A stretch of DNA of 64,000 nucleotides from Pseudomonas svalbardensis (GCF_030053115.1 NZ_CP125619.1:1241001-1305000), one strand, 5' to 3'; counted from the stretch's first letter, positions 36,622 through 46,068 are shown. Notes: generated from the sequence alone by a model not told the origin. Numbers and translations: made by a program.

Positions 36622-37617
36622 TCATTGCTCGGCCTGCTGTAAGAAAAATGCCCGGCTGGCTTCCAGGTAGTCGCTGCGACTCTCGGGGTCCAGCCAGGCG
36701 GCGTATGCCTCGCTTAAGTGATCGTGGGGCAGGGTGCGCAGCAGTTGGTTGATCTCGATGATCGCCTGCCGGCCCTGGGGAGTGTCAGTACAGCCAATGT
36801 AACCGGACAGGTATTTGCCCGTGCCGCGAATCGGGTAGAACTGCAATTCATCTTCCGCGATCCCTTGCTGCTGGGCCTGGTAGCGGATTTCCGAGCGGTA
36901 CCCCAACAGCATCCGCAAGCGCCCCAAGCGTTGCATTTGCAACAGGCTGCCCAAAGCGTCGTTGCCGTAGTGGAGGGTCAGTGAGTTGGCTGGCGCTTGT
37001 TTGAGCAGCGCGTCGAGATATTCGCCGTAGTTGCGCTCGGCAATAATGCCCAGTGTCTCGCGGCCACTGGCCAGCAGAGCCGCCAGGTCCACTTCGCCGT
37101 CCTTGATAAAGGGCGTCAACATCTCCCGATCAACGCGTCGCACTGCAAGGCCGTTACTCATGGCCCGAAACACCGGAATGGAAAATGCGATCCAGCCATC
37201 GCGCTCCTTGCTCCAGTTCAGCGCTGCATCGCACGTGAGGGATGGCTCGTGGAGCATTTGCAAGCCACGAGCGCGATTGACTCGCATCAGGGAGTGTTCA
37301 TATTGCGGCATGCGGGCGATCAGCAGCGGTAACAGTTTATCGATGACGCCCTGGCCCTTTTTCGATCCTTCGAAAATCATCAGCGGTGGAAGATCGCGCA
37401 ACAGCCAGACCAGGGTTTCCCTCGGTTGCGCCAACGTTGGCTGAGCCTGGCCGGCGAGCAACAGGAAAAACGCGTACGCGCACAATGCTCGTCCGCCGCG
37501 CGTCAGGCAGTGGTTGATGGGCCGCGCAAGCAGGCGCCTCAGCTTAGATGGCCCCGTCTTCACGCAGTTTTGCGATCTGTTCCTTGTCGTAACCAAGATC
37601 GTTGAGTACCTGCGCAT
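36622..37617 (-). CDS. Periplasmic solute-binding protein (SBP_bac_3-like)
   Basis: Predicted exported protein of up to 331 residues. A hydrophobic signal segment (ALCAYAFFLLLAGQAQPTLA) begins about 45 residues into the longest frame. The mature protein starts QPRETLVWLLRDLPPLMIFEG and shows a type II binding-protein pattern resembling the TIGR02285 group of amino-acid-binding-like proteins. The ATG at 37617 would overlap the CoA transferase gene by 74 bases; a GTG at 37563 is an alternative, so the start is uncertain. No transporter genes adjoin it, so it may serve a sensor or be an orphan. Confidence 0.65.
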   Translation of the reverse strand: MRRYSTILVTTRNRSQNCVKTGPSKLRRLLARPINHCLTRGGRALCAYAFFLLLAGQAQPTLAQPRETLVWLLRDLPPLMIFEGSKKGQGVIDKLLPLLIARMPQYEHSLMRVNRARGLQMLHEPSLTCDAALNWSKERDGWIAFSIPVFRAMSNGLAVRRVDREMLTPFIKDGEVDLAALLASGRETLGIIAERNYGEYLDALLKQAPANSLTLHYGNDALGSLLQMQRLGRLRMLLGYRSEIRYQAQQQGIAEDELQFYPIRGTGKYLSGYIGCTDTPQGRQAIIEINQLLRTLPHDHLSEAYAAWLDPESRSDYLEASRAFFLQQAEQ

Positions 37618-38743
37618 TGTGTTCGCCCAACTGCGGCCCGACCCATTCCGAAGTACCGGGTGTCTCAGAGAGTTTCGGCACGATTCCCGGCATCTTGAAA
37701 TCTTTACCGTCCGGCAACTTGGCCTTCAGGAACATTTCCCTGGCCAGGTACTGCGGATCACTGAACATGTCTTCAGCACTGAAGATCCGGCTGGCCGGTA
37801 CATCGGCCTGATTCAACTGCTCGATGATAGTGTCCAGCGGCAGCGAGTTAACCCAGCGATCAATCACCCCATAAATCTCGTCGCGACGGCTATCGCGTCC
37901 GTCGTTGCTCGCCAACGCAGGGTCATTGGCCAGGTCCTCGCGACCAATGATCAGCATGAAACGTTTGAAGATCGCATCGCCATTGGCGCCGATCTGCACA
38001 TGTTTGCCGTCGGCACTGGTGTGGATCGAGGAGGGCGTGATGCCCGGCATGATGTTGCCAGTGCGTTCGCGGATGAAACCGAACACGTCGAACTCCGGGA
38101 CCATGCTTTCCATCATGGCGAAGATCGCTTCATACAGCGCCACATCCACCACTTGGCCGAGGCCACCGTTGACCTCGCGATGACGCAACGCCATCAATGC
38201 GCCGATCACACCCCAGAGTGCGGCGATGGAATCGCCGATGGAAATTCCGGTGCGCACCGGTGGTCGGTCTTCGAAGCCGGTGATGTAGCGCAGGCCACCC
38301 ATGGATTCACCGACGGCGCCAAAGCCTGGCTGATCCTTCATCGGCCCGGTCTGACCGAAACCCGAGAGACGCACCATCACCAGTTTCGGGTTCAAAGCGT
38401 GCAAGACGTCCCAGCCCAGGCCGAGTTTTTCCAACACGCCCGGGCGAAAATTCTCGATCAGAATGTCCGCTTCGCTGAGCAGTTTTTTCAGGATCGCCAG
38501 GCCGTCGGGGTGTTTGAGGTTCAGGGTCAGGGATTTCTTGTTGCGCGCCTGGACGAACCACCACAGCGAGGTGCCTTCATACAGCTTTCGCCATTTACGC
38601 AACGGATCGCCACCATCGGGGGACTCGATTTTGATCACCTCGGCACCGAACTCGCCGCAAATGCGCGAGGCAAACGGCCCGGCGATCAGCGTACCCAATT
38701 CAATGACTTTCAGACCTGAGAGCGGTTTTCCGGTGAGCGGCAT
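37544..38743 (-). CDS. CaiB/BaiF-type CoA transferase
   Basis: Predicted 399-residue class III CoA transferase. The start at 38743 (MPLTGKPLSGLKVIELGTLI) is preferred, with CAGGATCC upstream. Motifs are IAGPFASRICGEFGAEVIKI, GGDPLRKWR, the catalytic-Asp region HADILIENFRPGVLEKLGLG-like (here EADILIENFRPG), and GFGAVGESMGGLRYITGF. It transfers CoA between acyl groups such as dicarboxylates, but the substrate is not readable. It is divergent from yaeQ. Confidence 0.85.
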   Translation of the reverse strand: MPLTGKPLSGLKVIELGTLIAGPFASRICGEFGAEVIKIESPDGGDPLRKWRKLYEGTSLWWFVQARNKKSLTLNLKHPDGLAILKKLLSEADILIENFRPGVLEKLGLGWDVLHALNPKLVMVRLSGFGQTGPMKDQPGFGAVGESMGGLRYITGFEDRPPVRTGISIGDSIAALWGVIGALMALRHREVNGGLGQVVDVALYEAIFAMMESMVPEFDVFGFIRERTGNIMPGITPSSIHTSADGKHVQIGANGDAIFKRFMLIIGREDLANDPALASNDGRDSRRDEIYGVIDRWVNSLPLDTIIEQLNQADVPASRIFSAEDMFSDPQYLAREMFLKAKLPDGKDFKMPGIVPKLSETPGTSEWVGPQLGEHNAQVLNDLGYDKEQIAKLREDGAI

Positions 38744-38890
38744 GCTGGATCCTGTAGGACAAAGGTTGAGCGAATACAGGGTTTTAACATAGCCGAACGT
38801 CAGACGACCAAGGTTGATCGCCTTCAATTCGTGGATTGCCTACCGCATCGGTTAGACTTGCCGCCTTTCCCCGTATCAAGAAGCCCGTTC

Positions 38891-39433
38891 ATGGCCCAGC
38901 CGTCCACGACCTACAAGTTTGAACTGAACCTTACCGACCTCGACCGCAGCGTGTACGAGAGCGTGAAGCAGACCATCGCCCGTCACCCTTCGGAGACCGA
39001 AGAGCGCATGACCGTGCGGCTGCTGGCCTACGCCTTCTGGTACAACGAGCAGTTGTCGTTCGGTCGCGGTCTGTCAGACGTGGACGAACCAGCCCTGTGG
39101 GAAAAGAGCCTGGACGACCGCGTTCTGCACTGGATCGAAGTCGGCCAGCCAGACGCCGATCGCCTGACCTGGTGCTCGCGTCGCACCGAACGCACCAGCC
39201 TGCTGGCCTACGGCAGCCTGCGCGTCTGGGAGACCAAAGTGATCCCGGCGATCAAAAACCTGAAAAACGTGCACATCGCTGCTGTTCCGCAGGAAGTGCT
39301 GGAAACCCTGGCCAAGGACATGCCGCGGGTTATCAAGTGGGACGTGATGATCAGCGAAGGGACGATTTTCGTCACCGACGACCGTGGTCAGCATGAAGTC
39401 CAGTTGCAGTGGCTGAGCGGCGAACGCGGCTGA
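38891..39433 (+). CDS. yaeQ: YaeQ family protein
   Basis: Predicted 180-residue cytoplasmic protein of the YaeQ family, which has a PD-(D/E)XK nuclease-like fold but no established function. It opens MAQPSTTYKFELNLTDLDRS and contains RVLAYAFWYNEQLSFGRGLS-like text (here RLLAYAFWYN) and VGQPDADRLTWCSRRTERTS. ATG 38891 is chosen over an in-frame ATG 60 bases upstream that adds an atypical tail. recJ follows 66 bases downstream, and the two may be cotranscribed. Confidence 0.85.
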   Translation: MAQPSTTYKFELNLTDLDRSVYESVKQTIARHPSETEERMTVRLLAYAFWYNEQLSFGRGLSDVDEPALWEKSLDDRVLHWIEVGQPDADRLTWCSRRTERTSLLAYGSLRVWETKVIPAIKNLKNVHIAAVPQEVLETLAKDMPRVIKWDVMISEGTIFVTDDRGQHEVQLQWLSGERG

Positions 39434-39499
39434 TTACTCGCTGCTGGTCCGCTTTATCCGGTTTTGTCCTACGTATCCAAGAGAAGCACCTGTCACCCC

Positions 39500-41209
39500 A
39501 TGCGCATCGAACCTCGCCTGTTGCCCGACACCCTGCCATTCCTCGGTGATCTGCCGCCGCTGCTGACCCGTCTTTACGCGGCGCGGGGCGTGCTGTCCGA
39601 GGCTGAACTGGACAAGAGCCTGGCGCGGTTGATTCCATTCCAGCAACTCAAAGGCATCGATGCAGCGGTGGATTTGCTGGTGACGGCGCTCGAGCAGTGT
39701 CAGCGGATTCTGATCGTCGGTGACTTCGACGCCGATGGCGCGACGGCCAGTACCGTGGGCATGCTGGGCTTGCGCTTGCTGGGCGCGGCGCACGTCGACT
39801 ATTTGGTGCCGAACCGATTCGAGTACGGCTACGGCCTGACGCCGGAAATCGTTGAAGTGGCGCTGACCCGTACACCACAGTTGCTGATCACTGTGGACAA
39901 CGGTATCTCCAGCGTTGAAGGCGTGGCGGCGGCGAAAAAGGCCGGGCTCCAGGTGCTGGTCACCGATCACCACTTGCCCGGTGACGAGTTGCCGTTGGCC
40001 GATGCCATCGTCAATCCCAACCAGCCAGGTTGCGAGTTTCCGAGCAAGGCGCTGGCCGGCGTGGGGGTGATTTTCTATGTGCTGATGGCCCTGCGTGCGC
40101 GTTTGCGCAGCCTCGGCTGGTACGAGAGCAAGCCGCAGCCGAACATCGGCGAGTTGCTGGACTTGGTGGCGCTGGGCAGCGTCGCCGACGTGGTACCGCT
40201 GGATGCCAACAACCGGATTCTGGTGCACCAAGGCCTGGAGCGGATTCGCGCCGGGCGCGCGCGGCCGGGGATCAAGGCGATCCTCGAAGTCGCCAAGCGT
40301 GACCACACACGCATCACCTCTACCGACCTGGGTTTCATTGTTGGCCCGCGTCTGAACGCGGCGGGGCGTCTGGATGACATGAGCCTGGGCATCGAATGCC
40401 TGCTCACCGAAGACGCCGGTCTGGCGCGTGAAATGGCCGCTCAACTCGACGGCATGAACCAGGACCGTAAATCCATTGAGCAGGGCATGCAGCGTGAAGC
40501 GCTGGCTCAACTGAAGGATTTGCCGGTCGAGTCGATGCCGTTCGGTCTGTGCCTGTTCGATCCCGAGTGGCACCAAGGTGTCATCGGAATCCTCGCATCG
40601 CGTATGAAAGAACGCTATTTCCGTCCGACCATTGCCTTTGCCGATGCCGGCGATGGCTTGCTCAAGGGCTCGGGGCGTTCGGTTCAGGGGTTTCATATTC
40701 GCGACGCGTTGAGCGTGGTGGCGGCGCAGCATCCGAACCTGATCAGCAAATACGGCGGCCATGCGATGGCGGCCGGACTGACGCTGCCGGAAGCGAACTT
40801 TCCGTTGTTCGCCGAAGCCTTTGACGCGGAAGTGCGCAGGCAATTACGCGAAGAAGACCTGACCGGGCGATTGCTGTCGGACGGCACACTGGCGGTCGAG
40901 GAATTTCACCTTGAACTGGCCCGCGCCCTGCGTCATGCCGGACCTTGGGGGCAGCACTTCCCGGAACCGCTGTTCCACGGCGTGTTCCAGTTGGTCGAGC
41001 AGCGGGTGGTCGGCGAGCGGCACCTCAAAGTGGTGCTGAAAAGCGAATGCGGCTCGGTAAAGCTGGATGGCATTGCCTTCGGAATCGACCGCGACATCTG
41101 GCCGAATCCGACCATCAAGTGGGTGGAATTGGCCTACAAACTCGACCTCAACGAGTTCCGTGGCAACGAGACGGTGCAGTTGATGATTGCCCATATCGAA
41201 CCGCGTTGA
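39500..41209 (+). CDS. recJ: Single-stranded-DNA-specific exonuclease
   Basis: Predicted 569-residue 5'-3' exonuclease acting in recombination and mismatch repair. ATG 39500 starts MRIEPRLLPDTLPFLGDLPP. DHH-family motifs are VGDFDADGATAS, TVDNGISS, VTDHHLPGDELPLADAIVNP and GRLDDMSLGIECLL. The DHHA1-type C-terminal motif GGHAMAAGLTL is present, followed by an OB-like domain. Length matches the family. It lies directly downstream of yaeQ. Confidence 0.95.
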   Translation: MRIEPRLLPDTLPFLGDLPPLLTRLYAARGVLSEAELDKSLARLIPFQQLKGIDAAVDLLVTALEQCQRILIVGDFDADGATASTVGMLGLRLLGAAHVDYLVPNRFEYGYGLTPEIVEVALTRTPQLLITVDNGISSVEGVAAAKKAGLQVLVTDHHLPGDELPLADAIVNPNQPGCEFPSKALAGVGVIFYVLMALRARLRSLGWYESKPQPNIGELLDLVALGSVADVVPLDANNRILVHQGLERIRAGRARPGIKAILEVAKRDHTRITSTDLGFIVGPRLNAAGRLDDMSLGIECLLTEDAGLAREMAAQLDGMNQDRKSIEQGMQREALAQLKDLPVESMPFGLCLFDPEWHQGVIGILASRMKERYFRPTIAFADAGDGLLKGSGRSVQGFHIRDALSVVAAQHPNLISKYGGHAMAAGLTLPEANFPLFAEAFDAEVRRQLREEDLTGRLLSDGTLAVEEFHLELARALRHAGPWGQHFPEPLFHGVFQLVEQRVVGERHLKVVLKSECGSVKLDGIAFGIDRDIWPNPTIKWVELAYKLDLNEFRGNETVQLMIAHIEPR

Positions 41210-41408
41210 AGCGATCTTCTGGCACCCAATCCATCTGAACCCTCCCTCATCCCCCGATGTCGACTAGTCTCTAAGCACTGCTTGATTATCCTTGTGACGT
41301 CTTGTCGAATTTTTTGCCCGCGGGGGCGGGTGCTGCACCTTTTTCCTGTCACTCGTCGACTTTTCAAACAGAACCCTGGAGCCTGCCCACTGATTCGAGA
41401 GGTGCCCC

Positions 41409-42515
41409 ATGAGTCTGCTGCTTGAACCCTATACCCTTCGCCAATTGACCCTGCTCAACCGCATTGCGGTATCGCCGATGTGCCAGTACTCCAGCATTGA
41501 TGGACTGGCCAATGATTGGCACCTGGTCCACCTTGGCAGCCGCGCTGTCGGCGGGGCCGGCCTGGTATTTACCGAAGCCACGGCGGTGACCGCCGACGGA
41601 CGCATCACCGCCGAGGACCTCGGCCTGTGGAACGATGAACAGATCGAACCGTTGCAACGCATCACTCGCTTCATTGCGGCACAAGGCGCTGTGGCCGGCA
41701 TTCAGTTGGCTCACGCCGGGCGTAAGGCCAGCACCCATCGGCCGTGGATCGGTAAACATGGCAGCGTCAAACCCGAAGACGGTGGCTGGGTTCCGGTGGG
41801 CCCTTCGCCGATTGCTTTCGACCCGCAGCACACCCACCCCAAGCAGCTCGATGATGGTGAGATCGCTGAGGTCATTCAGGCCTTTGTCGCTTCAGCCCAG
41901 CGAGCACTGACCGCCGGTTTCAAAGTGGTGGAAATACACGCCGCTCACGGCTACCTGTTGCATCAGTTTCTTTCGCCCCTGAGCAATCAGCGGCGCGATC
42001 AATATGGTGGTTCATTCGAGAATCGCATCCGGCTGGTGCTGCAAGTCACCGAAGCGGTGCGTGCGGTGTGGCCTGAAGAGCTACCGCTGTTCGTGCGGGT
42101 CTCGGCCACCGATTGGGTGGAAGACGGCTGGAACCCGGATGAAACCGTGGAGCTGGCGCGACGCCTCCAAGCGTTGGGCGTAGACCTGATTGACGTCTCG
42201 TCGGGCGGTACTGCGGCCAACGCCGAAATTCCTACAGGTCCCGGTTATCAGACCCGCTTCGCCGAACGAGTGCGCAAAGAGTCAGGTATTGCCACCGGCA
42301 CGGTAGGAATGATTACCGAGCCGGCGCAGGCCGAGCACATTCTGCGCACCTGCCAGGCGGACATCATCTTCCTTGCCCGTGAGCTGTTGCGTGATCCGTA
42401 CTGGCCGCTGCATGCCGATGATGACCTGGGTGGACGCAAGGCCATCTGGCCGGCGCAGTATCAGCGGGCCACCCATCGTGAACAGCCGATTCACGAGTCG
42501 GATTTGCGCGACTGA
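41409..42515 (+). CDS. Old Yellow Enzyme family NADH:flavin oxidoreductase
   Basis: Predicted 368-residue FMN-dependent ene-reductase of the thermophilic-like/YqjM class, related to XenA. Cys25 in SPMCQYSS tunes the flavin in this class. QLAHAGRKAS, EIHAAHGYLLHQFLSP and the phosphate-binding IIFLARELLRDPYW are family motifs. The physiological substrate is probably an activated alkene or nitro compound but cannot be named. The 199 bases upstream contain no clear feature. A terminator follows. Confidence 0.9.
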   Translation: MSLLLEPYTLRQLTLLNRIAVSPMCQYSSIDGLANDWHLVHLGSRAVGGAGLVFTEATAVTADGRITAEDLGLWNDEQIEPLQRITRFIAAQGAVAGIQLAHAGRKASTHRPWIGKHGSVKPEDGGWVPVGPSPIAFDPQHTHPKQLDDGEIAEVIQAFVASAQRALTAGFKVVEIHAAHGYLLHQFLSPLSNQRRDQYGGSFENRIRLVLQVTEAVRAVWPEELPLFVRVSATDWVEDGWNPDETVELARRLQALGVDLIDVSSGGTAANAEIPTGPGYQTRFAERVRKESGIATGTVGMITEPAQAEHILRTCQADIIFLARELLRDPYWPLHADDDLGGRKAIWPAQYQRATHREQPIHESDLRD

Positions 42516-42533
42516 GTGATGCTGTAAAACCAA

Positions 42534-42563
42534 AAAGCCCCGATCGAGTTGACCGGGGCTTTT
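42534..42563 (+). terminator. Rho-independent terminator after the OYE gene
   Basis: AAAGCCCCG (ending 42542) pairs with CGGGGCTTT (42554-42562) across an 11-base loop, with T-rich sequence following. The A-run on the other side could allow it to act in both directions. Confidence 0.85.
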
Positions 42564-42604
42564 GCGTTTCTAGGCCGGGATTTTTATTGTCTGGCCTGGC
42601 GTCA

Positions 42605-42695
42605 TCGCGAGCAGGCTCGCTCCCACATTGGATCTCCATGAGACACCAAATTTTTGTCCGACAAAGATCACCTGTGGGAGCGAGCCTGCTCGCGA
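42605..42695. repeat. REPIN, GTGGGAGCGAGCC family
   Basis: Perfect 23-bp inverted arms (42605-42627 and 42673-42695) around a 45-base spacer, in the convergent gap between the OYE gene and opgD. Same family as 22022-22085. Confidence 0.88.
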
Positions 42696-42723
42696 AGGGG
42701 ACCTCTCAAACGGTGACTTACCC

Positions 42724-44349
42724 TCAGGTGTACTTACGCTTATCCGGTGCAGGCGGGAAGTACTGGTACAACCAGGTTTCACTCAACGTCCGGTCATTGG
42801 TGCGAATGAACAACCGCAGTTCCACCGGCGCCACGCTGTCATTGGTCGGGTACCAGTCAAAGGTAATGCGGTAACCCTTGATGTCATCCAGCACCAGCAC
42901 GTTGAAATCCTTCACTTGCCCATTTGAGCACGTGACCACCGGCTCGATCCCTGCGCCTTCAGGCAAACGGTCCAGACCGCCTCCGGTGAAGTCCACGGCA
43001 AACCGTCGCGCCCAGACTTCCGGGTAATGCTCGCCGGGGGCCCAACCTTCGATGAAGCCGCCCATGCCCGAACGAGTGGCGTTGACCCGCGCCAACGGCG
43101 TGCTGACCGGTGGCAGTGCGCTCCAGTACAGCTTGTAGCCGTAGTTCAGGGAGTCGCCGGCGGCGACCGGTTTCTTCGGGGTCCAGAACGCGACGATGTT
43201 ATCCAGGGTTTCGCCGGTTGTAGGAATTTCCATCAGATCAATAGAGCCTTCACCCCACGCGGTCGTAGGTTCTACCCACAGGCTCGGACGCTTGCTGTAC
43301 CAGTCGACGGTGTCTTGATAGCTGTCGAACTCATGATCGGTCTGCACCAGGCCGAAACCTTTCGGATCGGTGTCGGCGAAGGCGTTGAATTGCAGGGTGG
43401 CCGGGTTATTCAGCGGGCGGCAGATCCACTCACCGTTGCCGCGCCACATGGCCAGGCGATCCGAGTCGTGGATCTGTGGGTGAATCGTGTCGCACATGCG
43501 TCGTTCATGGGTGCCGCAGCTGAACATGCTGGTCATCGGCGCGATGCCCAGTTGTTCGATGGCAGTGCGCGCATTGATGTGGGCATCGATGCCCATGACA
43601 ACCTGGCTGGCCTGACAGTCGATGTCGAAACGGTAGGCACCGGTGGCGCTCGGTGAATCCAGCAGGGCGTAGACCACGAAGCGGGTGCTGTCCTTGTCCG
43701 GGGTCTCGAACCAGAACTTGGTGAAGTCCGGGAACTCCTCACGCTTCTTGGCATAGGTATCGATCGCCAGACCGCGTGCCGACAGACCGTACTGGCCCGA
43801 GGCATCGACCGCACGGAAATAGCTGGCGCCGAGGAAGGACAGCACGTCGTGCTGGTCCAGCTCCGGAGCCTTGAACAGCTTGAACCCGGAAAACCCCAGA
43901 TCGCCCGTGAGCTGCTTGGTGTCGACCGTGGTTTTCTCATAGTTGAACAGGGAAGGGCGGAAATGCACCTCCCGCGCCTGACGAGTCTTGGGGTCGACGC
44001 TGTACATGCGCACCGGTTGCTTGAAACCCATGCCGACGTGGAAGAACTGCACATCCAGCTGACCGTTGAGGTCATTCCACAGCGAGTGGTTGCCGTCGTA
44101 GCGGATCGCATTGAAGTTTTGCGGTGTCATGGTCGCCAGGGTCGGCGGCAACACCTGCTTGGTGTCCTGATAGCGATTGCCGGCGAGCTGCTTGGCCTGG
44201 ATCTTCAGCGCTTCGAAGTCGAACGCCTGAGCCTCGCCATCCGCCGCGCCGGTACCGGCCCAGGCCCGGGCAGCCAGCAAACCGGTGGCTGATAATCCGG
44301 TGTAGGCAGCGATGGCCATGGATGCTTTGAGCAAATTCCTGCGGTACAT
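42724..44349 (-). CDS. opgD: Osmoregulated periplasmic glucan synthesis protein D
   Basis: Predicted 541-residue periplasmic protein needed for the structure of osmoregulated periplasmic glucans. The start at 44349 gives a twin-arginine signal ([20 protein letters not shown]), typical of OpgD/MdoD and different from the Sec signal of OpgG. The mature domain has [39 protein letters not shown] and [20 protein letters not shown] motifs. The ORF extends in frame to 44439, but that extension lacks a signal peptide. Confidence 0.9.
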   Translation of the reverse strand: MYRRNLLKASMAIAAYTGLSATGLLAARAWAGTGAADGEAQAFDFEALKIQAKQLAGNRYQDTKQVLPPTLATMTPQNFNAIRYDGNHSLWNDLNGQLDVQFFHVGMGFKQPVRMYSVDPKTRQAREVHFRPSLFNYEKTTVDTKQLTGDLGFSGFKLFKAPELDQHDVLSFLGASYFRAVDASGQYGLSARGLAIDTYAKKREEFPDFTKFWFETPDKDSTRFVVYALLDSPSATGAYRFDIDCQASQVVMGIDAHINARTAIEQLGIAPMTSMFSCGTHERRMCDTIHPQIHDSDRLAMWRGNGEWICRPLNNPATLQFNAFADTDPKGFGLVQTDHEFDSYQDTVDWYSKRPSLWVEPTTAWGEGSIDLMEIPTTGETLDNIVAFWTPKKPVAAGDSLNYGYKLYWSALPPVSTPLARVNATRSGMGGFIEGWAPGEHYPEVWARRFAVDFTGGGLDRLPEGAGIEPVVTCSNGQVKDFNVLVLDDIKGYRITFDWYPTNDSVAPVELRLFIRTNDRTLSETWLYQYFPPAPDKRKYT

Positions 44350-44695
44350 AAGTTCAACCTGTCGTGAACAATCCCGGGCCGTTCCTGGCACGTGCTGGAT
44401 CAAAAATAAAGGTTCGGACATGCCTTCGGCCAAACGCAACGGACATTAAACAGATAACAAATAGCTTAAACCGTTCGGTTGTGTAGAAAAAATGATTGGT
44501 AGCACTTTGGCTTCGTGGCAATGAAACAAGAAATGTCGGTTAAGTTTTCTGACAGTACTTTCTGATTTATAGGGCATTTCTGCTTTTTTTGACTAATTAC
44601 TCTAAAAATCGCTTTTCACCGCCGCGATAGTTTCTATTCTGTGTTCATGACCGACCTCTGCCCTTCAGGCCGGCGACTACAAAAAGGAGAGGGCG
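44350..44695. other. Gene-free AT-rich stretch between opgD and the small basic protein gene
   Basis: No convincing gene. The segment is AT-richer than its neighbours (runs such as CTGCTTTTTTTGACTAATTA near 44580) and must contain the divergent promoters of opgD and the 44696 gene. I could not assign clear -35/-10 pairs. Confidence 0.4.
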
Positions 44696-44926
44696 ATGCG
44701 GTTTTTGAAGTTTTCTCGGGCTTATAGAAGGACATCGTCCATGACGAAAGTACAAGGCATCACCCAGTTGCTGGGAATCCTTCCTTGCCTGACCACTGTG
44801 CGCCGAAGGCGTCGGGTCAGTTCGGACGAGATGAAGTTGTTGGAGCGCTATCGGGAGTTGTCGGAAAGCGACCAGATTGCGATGCGGTATCTGGTGGATG
44901 CGATGAGGAGTGTTTCGCGGTTTTGA
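44696..44926 (+). CDS. Small conserved basic protein of unknown function
   Basis: Predicted 76-residue protein. ATG 44696 has a strong Shine-Dalgarno (AAGGAG, 44684-44689). A second in-frame ATG at 44741 (MTKVQGITQLLGILPC) also has AGAAGGA upstream, so a shorter 61-residue form is possible. It has a run of arginines (TVRRRRRVSSDEM) followed by an amphipathic helical tail (LERYRELSESDQIAMRYLVD). I recognise the type as a conserved Pseudomonas hypothetical but know no function. It converges with the BRO-N gene 70 bases away. Confidence 0.6.
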   Translation: MRFLKFSRAYRRTSSMTKVQGITQLLGILPCLTTVRRRRRVSSDEMKLLERYRELSESDQIAMRYLVDAMRSVSRF

Positions 44927-44996
44927 AGGAAGGAGATTGAGGCATGTTGGAAAACCAAAGGGATGGACTGCAAAGTCCGTCCCTTTGTGCATCAAC

Positions 44997-45497
44997 TCAA
45001 CGGCAACCAGTGGTGAATGGCCGTTGTGCCTGCATCAGATCAGGCATGTCCCGCCATTTGATCCAGGCCTGATGCTGCCAACGCAGCAGCGGCACCGAGA
45101 TCCCGGCCCACTGCAATGAACTCAGGCTTGGAATGTTATCCACAGATGTTGCTTTCGACTCACGCAGCGTGGGTATGACTTCATTGCTCAGCCATTGGCG
45201 CAGGTTTCGGTTTTCTGGGACAAAATGGTGAATCAATAGGGCGTACATCCCTGATTCGCTGACCATCAGCGATTCGACCGTTTTGCCGTTCTTCAGCATC
45301 CAGACATATTGGCGCTGATCGGGATCAAGTTTCAGGGTAAGGCGTTGGTCCATCGGACGGCCCATCAAACGACCCAGATCCTGGACGCAGAACCAGGCTT
45401 GGTTGTCCTGCATGAAGGCGTGGAGGAAGCGGTTGTGGCGGGTGAAGATGGTTGGGGAGAAGTAAGGTAGAAGCGAGTTTTGAGCGTGTGCTGACAT
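44997..45497 (-). CDS. BRO-N domain protein (phage antirepressor-like)
   Basis: Predicted 166-residue protein with a BRO-N/KilA-type domain: FMQDNQAWFCVQDLGRLMGR, LKNGKTVESLMVSESGMYAL and NRNLRQWLSNEVIPTLRESK. BRO-N domains bind DNA in phage antirepressors; no antirepressor C-terminal domain is recognisable here. ATG 45497 has CGGAAG seven bases upstream. The frame stays open upstream to 45665, so a longer form is formally possible. The ribosome-binding site is part of a 12-bp long-range stem in the leader at 45505-45790. Confidence 0.75.
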   Translation of the reverse strand: MSAHAQNSLLPYFSPTIFTRHNRFLHAFMQDNQAWFCVQDLGRLMGRPMDQRLTLKLDPDQRQYVWMLKNGKTVESLMVSESGMYALLIHHFVPENRNLRQWLSNEVIPTLRESKATSVDNIPSLSSLQWAGISVPLLRWQHQAWIKWRDMPDLMQAQRPFTTGCR

Positions 45498-45504
45498 GAA
45501 GTGA

Positions 45505-45790
45505 CTTCCGTTTTGAGTAGGAAAGTCGCCACCAACCCTTCGACAGGTTGGGTGGCGGACCGAGTGGCGTTCGAAGTCGGGACACTTCCAATCAAAACGG
45601 AAGCCGGAAGGCCCGCGCCACACGGCCCGCCATAAATCAGAACTGAAGACATGAAACTGCCTCAATTCTATGGGGGCGCATAAGCACCGTTTTGAAATTT
45701 CCCGGCTTCGACCCCGGGTCGCTGATTTTGCAGCGACGAGGTAAAGCCTATCGTTCAGGCGCTCGCGGCGCCAAGTCTACCTTGGCGCCG
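45505..45790 (-). promoter_or_regulatory. Structured leader of the BRO-N gene
   Basis: Several stems are visible. TCAAAACGGAAG, containing the BRO-N Shine-Dalgarno (45505-45516), is exactly complementary to 45592-45603. GCCACC (45528-45533) pairs with GGTGGC (45551-45556), extended by AACC/GGTT. CCCGG (45701-45705) pairs with CCGGG (45714-45718). GTCGCTG (45718-45724) pairs with CAGCGAC (45731-45737). CGGCGCCAAG (45766-45775) pairs with CTTGGCGCCG (45781-45790). A 95-codon open frame (45652 to 45365, MSSVLIYGGPCGAG...) runs through the SD-masking stem and past the BRO-N start in another frame. The layout suggests translational control. Confidence 0.55.
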
Positions 45791-45956
45791 CATGCTGTAG
45801 GAATCGGTGTCTTTTCTGGAAGGTTCGATCTGTAGGAATTGCCTGTTTTTGCACGAGAGTCAGCGCCACGCGGCGTTTGACTGGAAACTCTGTTTTTCAT
45901 TGCCTATGGTCAAAAAGCGCCAAGGAAATTTCGGTGCTTATGGACAGGGTTTAAAA

Positions 45957-46063
45957 ATGGAGAATATCTTGAAAGTATCCCTCAAACAGATAAACGGTCC
46001 TTGGGGCCTGGGATGGGTGCTGGACAAGCACCAATCTACGTCGCGGCATTAACTTGGAAATAA
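45957..46063 (+). pseudogene. Collapsed gene upstream of the SLOG-like gene (PRTase-like remnant?)
   Basis: One frame starts at ATG 45957 (SD ACAGGG) and reads MENILKVSLKQINGPWGLGW then VLDKHQSTSRH, stopping at 46050. A second frame over the same bases (46013-46063) reads MGAGQAPIYVAALTWK and stops five bases before the next gene's SD-ATG region. The first looks like an N-terminus and the second like a C-terminus (a terminal beta-strand such as IYVAALTWK). I infer a gene that lost its middle. From memory the N-terminal text resembles ComF/phosphoribosyltransferase-like proteins encoded next to SLOG genes; this needs a search. Confidence 0.4.
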
Positions 46064-46068
46064 GATAG

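Noticed and set aside
45955..46052. Treating the 45807-46052 frame as an intact 81-residue gene
   Set aside because: Its first 50 residues lack any recognisable pattern and start signal, and the credible start with a Shine-Dalgarno is at 45957, giving only a fragment.
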